DNA from: Micromonospora sp. FIMYZ51
GTDB taxonomy: Bacteria > Actinomycetota > Actinomycetes > Mycobacteriales > Micromonosporaceae
Reading direction: 5' to 3'
Assembly: GCF_038246755.1 (NCBI RefSeq)
Contig: NZ_CP134706.1
Coordinates: forward strand, 3,286,001-3,350,000
Length of the DNA: 64,000 nt
This document shows, piece after piece, positions 9,475 to 16,770 of the stretch; the stretch's first letter is position 1, and each line of letters opens with the position of its first letter. The notes beneath the pieces were generated by a model. That model saw nothing but the letters and a program-made list of their open reading frames with translations. It was not told where the DNA came from and did no database searches. The position numbers and the translations under genes were made by a program.

Positions 9475-10713
9475 ATGCACACCGCCACCGAACAGGTTCT
9501 GGTCAACCTCGCCCTCTACGACGGCGTCGCCGACCACCTCCAACCCGACCGGGGCGTCTGGGTCGGTGCCGACGGGCTGATCCGCGCCGTCGGCCCGGTC
9601 GACGACGTACTCGCCGAGGCCGGCGACGTCCGGGTGGTCGACCTCGGCGGTGACGTGGTCATGCCGGGCCTGACCAACATGCACGTGCACCTCTCCCTCG
9701 GCCTGCCCGGCCACCTCGCCGACACGGTGCACCGGTCCAACCTGGCCGAACTGGTGCTGCTGATGGCCGACTCCGCGCGGCGCACCCTGCACGCCGGGGT
9801 CACCACCGCCCGGCTGGTCGGCGAGGGCCGCTACGCCGACTTCGCGCTGCGCAAGGGCATCGAGGCCGGCGCGGTGGACGGACCCCGGATCTTCACCGCC
9901 GGGCACGCGCTCTGCTGCACCGGCGGCCACGGCTGGGAGGCCGACGCGCTGGAGGCCGACGGCGCGGACGGGTTCCGGCAGCTCACCCGGGCGCAGATCC
10001 GGGCCGGCGCCGACCTGATCAAGGTATGCATCTCCGGCGGCATCGCCGGCCAGTACGAGGCGATCGACACCCCGCAGCTGCTCGACGACGAGATGGCCGC
10101 CGTCATCCGGGTCGCCCACGACTGGGGACGCAAGGTCACCGCGCACGCCGGCCCGGCCGACACCGTACGCCGGGCGGTGGAACTGGGCCTGGACTGCGTC
10201 GAGCACGGCTACGAGCTGACCGACGAGGTCACCCGGCTGATGGCCGCCAAGGGCGTCTGGTACGTGCCGACAATCGTGGTCAGCCGCTGCGAGCAGTTCT
10301 TCCGCGACTCCGGCGTACCGGGCTGGCTGATGGAACGGGCCCTGGGCGCCGGGCCCCGGCACTGGGAGAGCCTCCAGCACGCCATCCGCAACGGCGTACC
10401 GATCGCCCTGGGCAGCGACATGCCGCCGCACGCCGGCTACGACGAGACCACCGCCACCGTCCGCGAGCTGGAGTTCATGGTGGACGCCGGCATGCCGGTC
10501 GCGGACGCCCTGAAGGCCGCCACCATCCGGCCCGCCGAATGGCTCGACCAGGCCGACCGGCTGGGCAGCGTCGAGGTCGGCAAGCACGCCGACCTGCTGG
10601 TGCTGCGCGACGACCCGACCCGGTCGGTTTCCGCGCTGCGCACCCTGCACCTGGTGATGAAGGGCGGCGTCGTCTATCGCGACGACCACGGTCGCGTCCG
10701 GGCACCCCGATGA
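9475..10713 (+). CDS. COG1228 amidohydrolase (imidazolonepropionase/prolidase-like)
   Basis: This 412-residue metal-dependent hydrolase belongs to the amidohydrolase superfamily. Predicted metal and active-site residues are all present: H70 and H72 (NMHVHLS), the carboxylated lysine K183 (LIKVCISGG), H224 (TAHAGP), H244 (VEHGYEL) and D315 (GSDMPPH). Characterised COG1228 members include imidazolonepropionase and L-dipeptidases that cleave Xaa-Pro, Xaa-Arg or Xaa-Lys. With a peptide importer just upstream, a dipeptidase or cyclic-amide hydrolase acting on the imported ligand is plausible. No signal peptide is seen, so it acts in the cytoplasm. It starts 10 bases after the ATPase stop and overlaps the next gene by ATGA. 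Confidence 0.85.
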   Translation: MHTATEQVLVNLALYDGVADHLQPDRGVWVGADGLIRAVGPVDDVLAEAGDVRVVDLGGDVVMPGLTNMHVHLSLGLPGHLADTVHRSNLAELVLLMADSARRTLHAGVTTARLVGEGRYADFALRKGIEAGAVDGPRIFTAGHALCCTGGHGWEADALEADGADGFRQLTRAQIRAGADLIKVCISGGIAGQYEAIDTPQLLDDEMAAVIRVAHDWGRKVTAHAGPADTVRRAVELGLDCVEHGYELTDEVTRLMAAKGVWYVPTIVVSRCEQFFRDSGVPGWLMERALGAGPRHWESLQHAIRNGVPIALGSDMPPHAGYDETTATVRELEFMVDAGMPVADALKAATIRPAEWLDQADRLGSVEVGKHADLLVLRDDPTRSVSALRTLHLVMKGGVVYRDDHGRVRAPR

Positions 10714-12383
10714 CCGGGATCACCCAGGTCGCCGACGACTACCTCGCCGCGCTCGCCGAACTCGACCCGCAGGCCGCCGAGGCGGCCGGGCGTACCGCAC
10801 AGTCGCAGCTGACGGACCTGTCACCCGAAGGCTTCGACGCCCGCGCCGAGCTGGCCCGTGGCACGGCGACCGCCGTCGCCACGGCCACCGCGCACTCGCC
10901 GGCCGAACGCGCGCTCGCCGGTGCCCTGGCCGACCGGCTGGCCAGCGAGGTCGCGCTGCACGACACCGGCTTCACCCCCCGCCTGCTGGCGCCGCTGGCC
11001 ACCCCGGTCCACCTGGCCCGGCAGGTCTTCGACAACCTGCCCCGGCGCAGCGCCGACGACTGGGCGGACGTCGCCGCCCACCTGCACCGGCTACCCGCCA
11101 CCCTCGCCCAGTACGCCGCCACCCTGCGCCGCGCTGCGCAGCGTGGGCAACTGGTCGCCCGCCGGCAGGTGCTTGTCGTCGCCGAACAGTGCGCGAGCTG
11201 GGTCGGCAACGACTACTACGGTCGGCTCGTCGCCGGCTACCCGGGCGGGCCGCTCGCCGACCGGTTGGCCGAGGGCGCCCGGCTGGCCACCGCCGCCACC
11301 GCCGGCTTCGCCGCCTTCCTGCGTACCGACCTGGCCCCCGCCGCGTCCGAGGTGGACGGTGTCGGTCGGGAGCTGTACCAGGTCACCGCCCGCGCGTTCC
11401 TCGGCGCCACCGTGGACCTCGACGAGCTGTACACGTACGGCTGGGCGGAGCTGGAGCGCACCGCCGCCGAGCTGCGTACGGTGGCGGCCGAGTGCGGCCA
11501 CCCGGACGTGCCGGCGGCGCGGACGGCGCTGGACGCGGACCCGGCCGGCCGGGTGCCGGTCGGCCCGCCGCTTCAGCAGTGGCTCCGACGGCGCACCGCC
11601 CTGCTCACCGACATCCTCGACGGCACCCACTTCGACCTTCCGACGGCCACCCGGCACGTCGAGTGCCGGATCAGCCCGACCGCCTCCGGTGTCATGTACT
11701 ACACCCCGCCGGACGCGGCGCTTACCCGGCCCGGCACGATCTGGTGGTCGGTGCCGCCGGGCGAGTCGACCGTGCCGGTATGGCGGCACGTCGGCACGCT
11801 GTGCCACGAGGGACTGCCCGGCCACCACCTGCAACACGCCATCACCCTCACCCTGGCCGAGCTGCACCCGTGGCAGCGCACCCTCTGCCACGTGCACGGG
11901 TACGCCGAGGGGTGGGCGCACTACGCCGAGCGGCTCGCCGACGAGCTCGATCTCTACTCCGGCCCCGCCGAACGGCTCGGCATGCTCGACGGCCAGATGT
12001 GGCGGGCCGCCCGCGTCGTCATCGACCTCGGCCTGCACCTCGACCTGCCGATCCCGGCCGGCAACGGGTTCACCGACGCCCCCCGCTGGACGCCCGAGGT
12101 CGCCGTGGAACTGCTCACCCGGGTCGCCGGCCTGGACGCGGCGACCGCCCGCTTCGAGGTCGACCGGTACCTCGGCTGGCCGGCCCAGGCCCTGGCCTTC
12201 AAGGTCGGGGCGCGGCTGTGGCAGCAGACCCGCCGCGACGCCGAACTGCGCGCCGGTGCCGCGTTCGACCGCAAACGGTTCCACCACACCGCGCTGGCGC
12301 TCGGGCCGATGGGCCTGGATCCGTTGCGCGCCCGCCTCGCCGAGACGTTCCGACCCACCACCCGTGACCTCGACCGGAAGTGA
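10710..12383 (+). CDS. DUF885 protein, putative zinc metallopeptidase
   Basis: The product has 557 residues, the normal size for DUF885. The hallmark motif reads CHEGLPGHHLQHA and a second acidic/His block follows (HGYAEGWAHYAERLADEL). The HEG-PGHH arrangement resembles zinc sites of gluzincin-like carboxypeptidases, and DUF885 members are annotated as putative peptidases, but few have been assayed. There is no signal peptide, so it is cytoplasmic. It is coupled by ATGA to the amidohydrolase, which suggests the two act in sequence on the imported compound. The start at 10710 was chosen for the overlap; the open frame upstream is a shadow of the preceding gene. Confidence 0.85.
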   Translation: MTGITQVADDYLAALAELDPQAAEAAGRTAQSQLTDLSPEGFDARAELARGTATAVATATAHSPAERALAGALADRLASEVALHDTGFTPRLLAPLATPVHLARQVFDNLPRRSADDWADVAAHLHRLPATLAQYAATLRRAAQRGQLVARRQVLVVAEQCASWVGNDYYGRLVAGYPGGPLADRLAEGARLATAATAGFAAFLRTDLAPAASEVDGVGRELYQVTARAFLGATVDLDELYTYGWAELERTAAELRTVAAECGHPDVPAARTALDADPAGRVPVGPPLQQWLRRRTALLTDILDGTHFDLPTATRHVECRISPTASGVMYYTPPDAALTRPGTIWWSVPPGESTVPVWRHVGTLCHEGLPGHHLQHAITLTLAELHPWQRTLCHVHGYAEGWAHYAERLADELDLYSGPAERLGMLDGQMWRAARVVIDLGLHLDLPIPAGNGFTDAPRWTPEVAVELLTRVAGLDAATARFEVDRYLGWPAQALAFKVGARLWQQTRRDAELRAGAAFDRKRFHHTALALGPMGLDPLRARLAETFRPTTRDLDRK

Positions 12384-12387
12384 CCCG

Positions 12388-12762
12388 ATGAGCATCGACG
12401 AACTCACCGCCACCATCAGTGGCATGTACCGATCGCTTGGCGACCGGCCCGCCTTCGACGCCCATTTGCACCCCGACCTGACCATCTGGGAGTCCGACGC
12501 CGATCAACTGCTTTCCGGCCTGGCGGCGCTTGACGAACTGCGCGACCGGCGGGCCGCCGACGCGCCGGGCCCGGCCCCGGCCGAGGTGGCCCCGGAACAG
12601 TTCCGCGTCGACGCCTGGGGCGACACCGGCCTGGTCCGGTACGTGCTGCGTGCCCGCCACGGCGACGACCGCCCGGACGTCTGCTTCCGGGTCACCGACG
12701 TGCTGCGCCGCACGGACCACGGTTGGCGCATCGTCCACCACCACGCGGAGGCCGTCCGATGA
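12388..12762 (+). CDS. NTF2-like / SnoaL-type small protein
   Basis: This 124-residue protein has the cone-shaped NTF2-like fold signature: an N-terminal helix with FDAHLHPDLTIWESD, then VRYVLRARHG and a C-terminal FRVTDVLRRTDHGWRIVHHHAEAV strand pair. Members are small ligand-binding enzymes (isomerases, cyclases) or accessory domains. Which of these applies here cannot be told. It lies five bases after the DUF885 stop and overlaps the next gene by ATGA, so it belongs to the operon. Confidence 0.75.
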   Translation: MSIDELTATISGMYRSLGDRPAFDAHLHPDLTIWESDADQLLSGLAALDELRDRRAADAPGPAPAEVAPEQFRVDAWGDTGLVRYVLRARHGDDRPDVCFRVTDVLRRTDHGWRIVHHHAEAVR

Positions 12763-13103
12763 GCGAGCACAGTGGACCCGACGCCGACCAGCCCACCACC
12801 GACGTCTACGACCTGCGGGTGGTGGTGGAGCGCATCGAGGGCCGTTCGGTGTGCGGCATGAAGGTGGGCGACCACCTCGACCTGACCGAGTCCTGCCGGC
12901 TCAGCATCCCGGCCGGCCAGCACTTCTGCATGTACGCGCTGGCCGCGTGCCTGCCGCTGCTGCCGGCCAAGCAGCGGGCGCTGGCCGAGGGGGACTGGAT
13001 GGCCCGGGACAGCCACGTGGCCTGCCCCGACCCGGACGAGCGGGTGATCATGCGGATCGAACGCACCGGCCGCCGGCAGATCCCCACCGAGGAGTTGACG
13101 TGA
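12759..13103 (+). CDS. TIGR04076 family protein
   Basis: The product has 114 residues. The core V-VERIEG-S-CGMKVGDHLDL followed by FCMYALAACLPLLPAKQR and DSHVACPDPDERVIMRIER matches the TIGR04076 family of small cysteine-containing proteins of unknown function. Two cysteines sit near the start of the core (VCGMKVGD and ESCRLSIP). The ATG at 12759 overlaps the NTF2-like stop and the stop overlaps the LLM gene, so it is part of the operon. No catalytic role is claimed. Confidence 0.7.
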   Translation: MSEHSGPDADQPTTDVYDLRVVVERIEGRSVCGMKVGDHLDLTESCRLSIPAGQHFCMYALAACLPLLPAKQRALAEGDWMARDSHVACPDPDERVIMRIERTGRRQIPTEELT

Positions 13104-14086
13104 ACGGCGACCGGCTGGTCGGCATCGGCCTGCAATCGGACAAGTCCGCCGACGAGTACGCCGAGTTGGCCGAGTTGGCCGAGCGGCACGGCTTCGACGT
13201 GCTGTCGGTCTTCGGCGACCTGATGTACCAGCCGCCGATCTTCCCGCTGCTGGTGGCCGCCCGGCACACCCGCCGCATCCGGCTCGGCGCGGCCTGCCTC
13301 AACCCGTTCACCCTGCACCCGGTCGAGGTCGCCGGTCAGGTGGCCGCCCTCGACCTGGCCTCGCACGGCCGGGCGTACCTCGGGCTGGCCCGGGGCACCT
13401 GGCTGCAACAGATCGGCGTGCCGCAGGCCCGGCCGCTGCGGCGCATCGCCGAGACGGTGCAGGTCGTCCGGCGGCTGCTCGCCGGTGACAGCGGCGGATT
13501 CGAGGGCCGGGAGTTCACCGTCGCGCCCGGCACCACGCTGCGCTACACCCCGGTCCGTCCGGACGTACCGGTGCTGGTCGGCACCTGGGGGCAGCAGACG
13601 GCACGCTCCGCCGCCGCGTACGCCAGCGAGGTCAAGGTCGGCGGGTCGGCGAACCCGGGAATGGCCAAGACGATGCGCGCCTGGCTGGACGAGGCGGCCG
13701 GGCACGACACCGGGGTCGTGCTCGGTGCGGTCACTGTCGTGGACACCGACGGCGCGCTGGCCCGCCGGGTGGCCCGCACCGAGGTGGCCATGTACCTCGC
13801 GGTGGTCGCCGCCCTCGATCCCACCGTCGAGCTGGACCCGGAGCTGCTGGCCCGGATCCAGGAGCACGTCGCCCGGCGGGAGGACGACGCGGCCGGTGCG
13901 CTGATCGGTGACGACCTGCTCGACCTGTTCGCCTTCTCCGGCACGCCCGAGCAGGTCGCCGCGCAGGCCGCCGCCGTGTTCGACGCCGGAGCCAGCCGGG
14001 TGGAGTTCGGCACCCCGCACGGCCTCACCCCGTACCAGGGCATCGACCTGATCGGTCGGCGGGTGCTGCCGCTGCTGCGGGGTTGA
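13100..14086 (+). CDS. LLM-class flavin-dependent oxidoreductase
   Basis: This 328-residue enzyme of the luciferase-like monooxygenase superfamily probably uses FMN or coenzyme F420, both available in actinomycetes. Family blocks are VGIGLQSDKSADEYAELAEL, RRIRLGAACLNPFTLHPVEVA, the F420-type GRAYLGLARGTWLQ, and a C-terminal FSGTPEQVAAQAAAVFDAGASRVEFGTPHG. The last of these resembles F420-dependent methylene-H4MPT reductase-like members. The GTG at 13100 overlaps the previous stop as GTGA. It is the last gene of the operon and could oxidise or reduce the product released by the two hydrolases. Confidence 0.85.
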   Translation: MNGDRLVGIGLQSDKSADEYAELAELAERHGFDVLSVFGDLMYQPPIFPLLVAARHTRRIRLGAACLNPFTLHPVEVAGQVAALDLASHGRAYLGLARGTWLQQIGVPQARPLRRIAETVQVVRRLLAGDSGGFEGREFTVAPGTTLRYTPVRPDVPVLVGTWGQQTARSAAAYASEVKVGGSANPGMAKTMRAWLDEAAGHDTGVVLGAVTVVDTDGALARRVARTEVAMYLAVVAALDPTVELDPELLARIQEHVARREDDAAGALIGDDLLDLFAFSGTPEQVAAQAAAVFDAGASRVEFGTPHGLTPYQGIDLIGRRVLPLLRG

Positions 14087-14258
14087 TCCACTCGACGGCC
14101 GATCGGCGGTGCCGTGCGGCCGCCAGCCCCCCCGTTCCACCTGGCGGCCGCACGGGAACCAGCTGACCGCGCTCGCGGTCGGCACTCGCGAACTCCAAAC
14201 GAATCCGGATGAGACGCCGGCACCCCGATTGGCTATCGTTGCGCCCCGTGAGGGTGCC

Positions 14259-16625
14259 ATGAAGCCGCCGAAGCCCGCCGGGGCGGCCGAGGAGCCGCCT
14301 GATCCGGGGACGGCCCGCAGTCTCCCCGAGTTGATCGAGTGCCTGCGGGCGCTCAAGATCTGGGCCGGTGACCCCTCGTTCGAGGCGATCACCCGACGGG
14401 TGAACGCGCGCTGGCGAGCCGACGGCCGTCCGGACGACGAGCTGGCGCGCCGGGGCACGGTCGTCGACTGTTTCAAGAACAGCCGCCGCCGGATCAACAC
14501 CGACCTCGTGCTCGCGGTGGTCCAGGCGATGCACGACGAGACGGGCTACCTCGCGCACTGGCGGCAGGCACTTCGGGTCAGCCTCGCCGAGACGACGGCA
14601 GCAGCCCAGGTACGCGTACTGGACCACCTCCCCGACGACGTGCCCGCCTTCATCGGCCGGGATGCCGAGACGGCACACCTGCGGCGACTCGCCACGATGT
14701 CGGTAGGTGCCGAGACCGGTGGTGGTCCGGTCGTCTGTGTGCTCGCCGGCATGGCGGGCATCGGCAAGACGCAGCTCGCGGTGCACATTTGTCAGTTGCT
14801 GGTCGCCGAGGGGCGCGTCGACACGACGTTCTTCGTCGACCTGCGCGGCTTCCACGCCGATCCGGGGCAGCCCCCGGCCGAACCCGCCGCGGTGCTGGAC
14901 GGCTTCCTGCGCCTGCTCGGCGTCTCCGGTCACGAGATCCCACACGGGCTCGCGGCCCGGGCGGCGCTGTTCCGTGCCCGCCTCGCGGGTCGCCGCGCGC
15001 TTGTCGTCCTCGACAACGCGGCAAGCGCCGAACAGGTACGTCCGCTTCTGCCGGACGGCAGAACCCTGACCCTGGTCACCTCCCGCCGCCGACTCGCCGA
15101 GCTGGACCCCGAGCAGCACCTGGACCTCGACCTGTTCACCGCGACCGAGGCCGAACAGTTGCTGGTCCGGTCGGTGCCCGGGGTCACGGTGGGCGCGGAT
15201 CCGTCCGCGCACCAACGGGTCGCGCTGCGCTGCGGCCACCTGCCGCTGGCACTCAGCGTGGTCGCCGGTCAGATGGCGGCCCGACCCGGCTGGACGGTCA
15301 CCGACCACGCCGACCGGCTGGACGAACGCCATCAGCACCGCCGGCTCGACACCGGTGTGGAGATCGCGCTGCACCTGTCGTACCAGAACCTGCCCGAGCA
15401 GCGGCAGACCCTGCTGCGGCGGATGGCCGGGCATCCCGGCCCGGACCTCGACGTGCACGCCTGCGCGGCACTGCTCGACACCGACCCGGACAGCGCCGGC
15501 GCACACCTGCGCCAACTCGGCGCCGAGTACCTCGTCCAGCAGCCCGTCGCCGGCCGGTACAAGCTGCACGACCTGGTGGGCGCGTACGCGGGGGAGCGGG
15601 CCTGGGAGGAGGACCGGCCGGCGGACCGACGCGCTGCCCTGACCCGGCTGTTCGATCACTACCTGTTCACTGCGGCAACGGCCATGGACGCGTTGTACCC
15701 GGCGGAACGGCACCGTCGACCGGTCCTACCGTCGCCGATCCCGGTCGGCCTGCTGCTTGACGACCCCAAGGCCGCGCTGCACTGGTTGGACGCGGAGCGG
15801 ATGACGCTTGTGGCGGTCTGCCGGTACGCGGCCCGTAACGACTGGCCGGAGCACGCGGTGCGGCTGGCCGGCATCCTTTCCTCCTATCTCGACAACGGCG
15901 GATACCCGGCCGACACGCTGACCGTGCACACCGAGGCCCGGCACGCCGCCGGGCTGCTCGGCGACGGCACCGCCGAAGCCAACGCGCTGACGAACGTGGC
16001 CGTCGCCTACTGCCACCAGGGCGACTTCGCGCAGGCGAGCGGCTGTCTCGAAGCTGCCCTGCCGTTGTTCCGGCGCGCTGACGACCTCCGTGGCGAGGCC
16101 CGGGTGCTGGGCAACCTGGGCGTGGTCCAGAGCATGGCCGGGCAGCACGAGACTTCGGCCACCTACCACCTTCAGGCCCTTGATCGTTTCATCCGGATCG
16201 AGGACCGGGTGGGTGAGGCGAACACCCTGGCCAACCTCAGCGAGGTGAACGTACGACTGGAGCGTCCCGAGGCAGCGATCGAGCAGCTCCAGCGCGCCCT
16301 GGCCATCTTCCGTGACCTGAGGCACGGCGGCGGCGAGGCGACCGCACTCAACAATCTGGGTGACGCGTATGTCCTGTTGGGCCGGTACGCGGACGCCGTG
16401 CGACATTACGAGCTGGCCCTCACGCTCTTCCGCGAGTTGGGCGAACGCTACGGGGAGTGTTGCGTACTGAACGGGCTGGGCGAGGCCCTCGGCGGACAGC
16501 AGCATCGCGCGGAGGCCATCGCCCACCACACCGAAGCCCTGGCCCTGGCCACCGAGATCGGTCGGCCGGAGCAGCAGGCCCGCGCCCGCGCCGCCCTGGC
16601 CCGCCTGACCGGGCCGGTGCACTGA
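14259..16625 (+). CDS. NB-ARC / tetratricopeptide-repeat regulatory protein
   Basis: The product has 788 residues. The N-terminal 115 residues are helical and may bind DNA (ALKIWAGDPSFEAITRRVN...VDCFKNSRRRINTDLVLAV). An NB-ARC-type NTPase follows, with Walker A GMAGIGKT at 164-171, Walker B RALVVLDNAA, and TLVTSRRR as sensor. The C-terminal third is at least five TPR units (ALGNLGVVQSMAGQHETSATYHLQAL and similar). Such proteins are STAND-type switches found near regulatory or antibiotic genes in actinomycetes (AfsR-like without the SARP domain). The ATG at 14259 was chosen because it begins the conserved region; an upstream frame start at 14109 has no ribosome binding site. The stop lies inside a tandem repeat. 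Confidence 0.8.
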   Translation: MKPPKPAGAAEEPPDPGTARSLPELIECLRALKIWAGDPSFEAITRRVNARWRADGRPDDELARRGTVVDCFKNSRRRINTDLVLAVVQAMHDETGYLAHWRQALRVSLAETTAAAQVRVLDHLPDDVPAFIGRDAETAHLRRLATMSVGAETGGGPVVCVLAGMAGIGKTQLAVHICQLLVAEGRVDTTFFVDLRGFHADPGQPPAEPAAVLDGFLRLLGVSGHEIPHGLAARAALFRARLAGRRALVVLDNAASAEQVRPLLPDGRTLTLVTSRRRLAELDPEQHLDLDLFTATEAEQLLVRSVPGVTVGADPSAHQRVALRCGHLPLALSVVAGQMAARPGWTVTDHADRLDERHQHRRLDTGVEIALHLSYQNLPEQRQTLLRRMAGHPGPDLDVHACAALLDTDPDSAGAHLRQLGAEYLVQQPVAGRYKLHDLVGAYAGERAWEEDRPADRRAALTRLFDHYLFTAATAMDALYPAERHRRPVLPSPIPVGLLLDDPKAALHWLDAERMTLVAVCRYAARNDWPEHAVRLAGILSSYLDNGGYPADTLTVHTEARHAAGLLGDGTAEANALTNVAVAYCHQGDFAQASGCLEAALPLFRRADDLRGEARVLGNLGVVQSMAGQHETSATYHLQALDRFIRIEDRVGEANTLANLSEVNVRLERPEAAIEQLQRALAIFRDLRHGGGEATALNNLGDAYVLLGRYADAVRHYELALTLFRELGERYGECCVLNGLGEALGGQQHRAEAIAHHTEALALATEIGRPEQQARARAALARLTGPVH

Positions 16626-16706
16626 CCGGGCCGGTGCACTGACCGGGCCGGCTCACTGACCGGGCCGGCTCACTGACCGGGCCGGCTCACTGACCGGGGC
16701 GGTGCA
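16605..16706 (+). repeat. Six tandem 17-bp repeats over a stop codon
   Basis: Six head-to-tail copies of CTGACCGGGCCGGYKCA run without spacers. Copies 1 and 2 end in GGTGCA, copies 3-5 in GGCTCA, and copy 6 is GGGGCGGTGCA. Each copy contains TGA. The TGA in copy 2 ends the NB-ARC gene. The unit is not a multiple of three, so a change in copy number would shift later frames. Confidence 0.9.
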
Positions 16707-16726
16707 GCCGATCGGCGATGCGCGAG

Positions 16727-16758
16727 GGTGGCTCCCGGGGAGGTCCCCGGGAGCCACC
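16727..16758. terminator. Bidirectional hairpin terminator
   Basis: GGTGGCTCCCGGGG (16727-16740) pairs perfectly with CCCCGGGAGCCACC (16745-16758) around AGGT. It separates the convergent NB-ARC and M36 genes. Confidence 0.8.
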
Positions 16759-16770
16759 GGGGATCACGGG

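Noticed and set aside
16605..16706. Tandem repeats considered as a CRISPR array
   Set aside because: The copies are directly adjacent with no spacers, and no cas gene is near.
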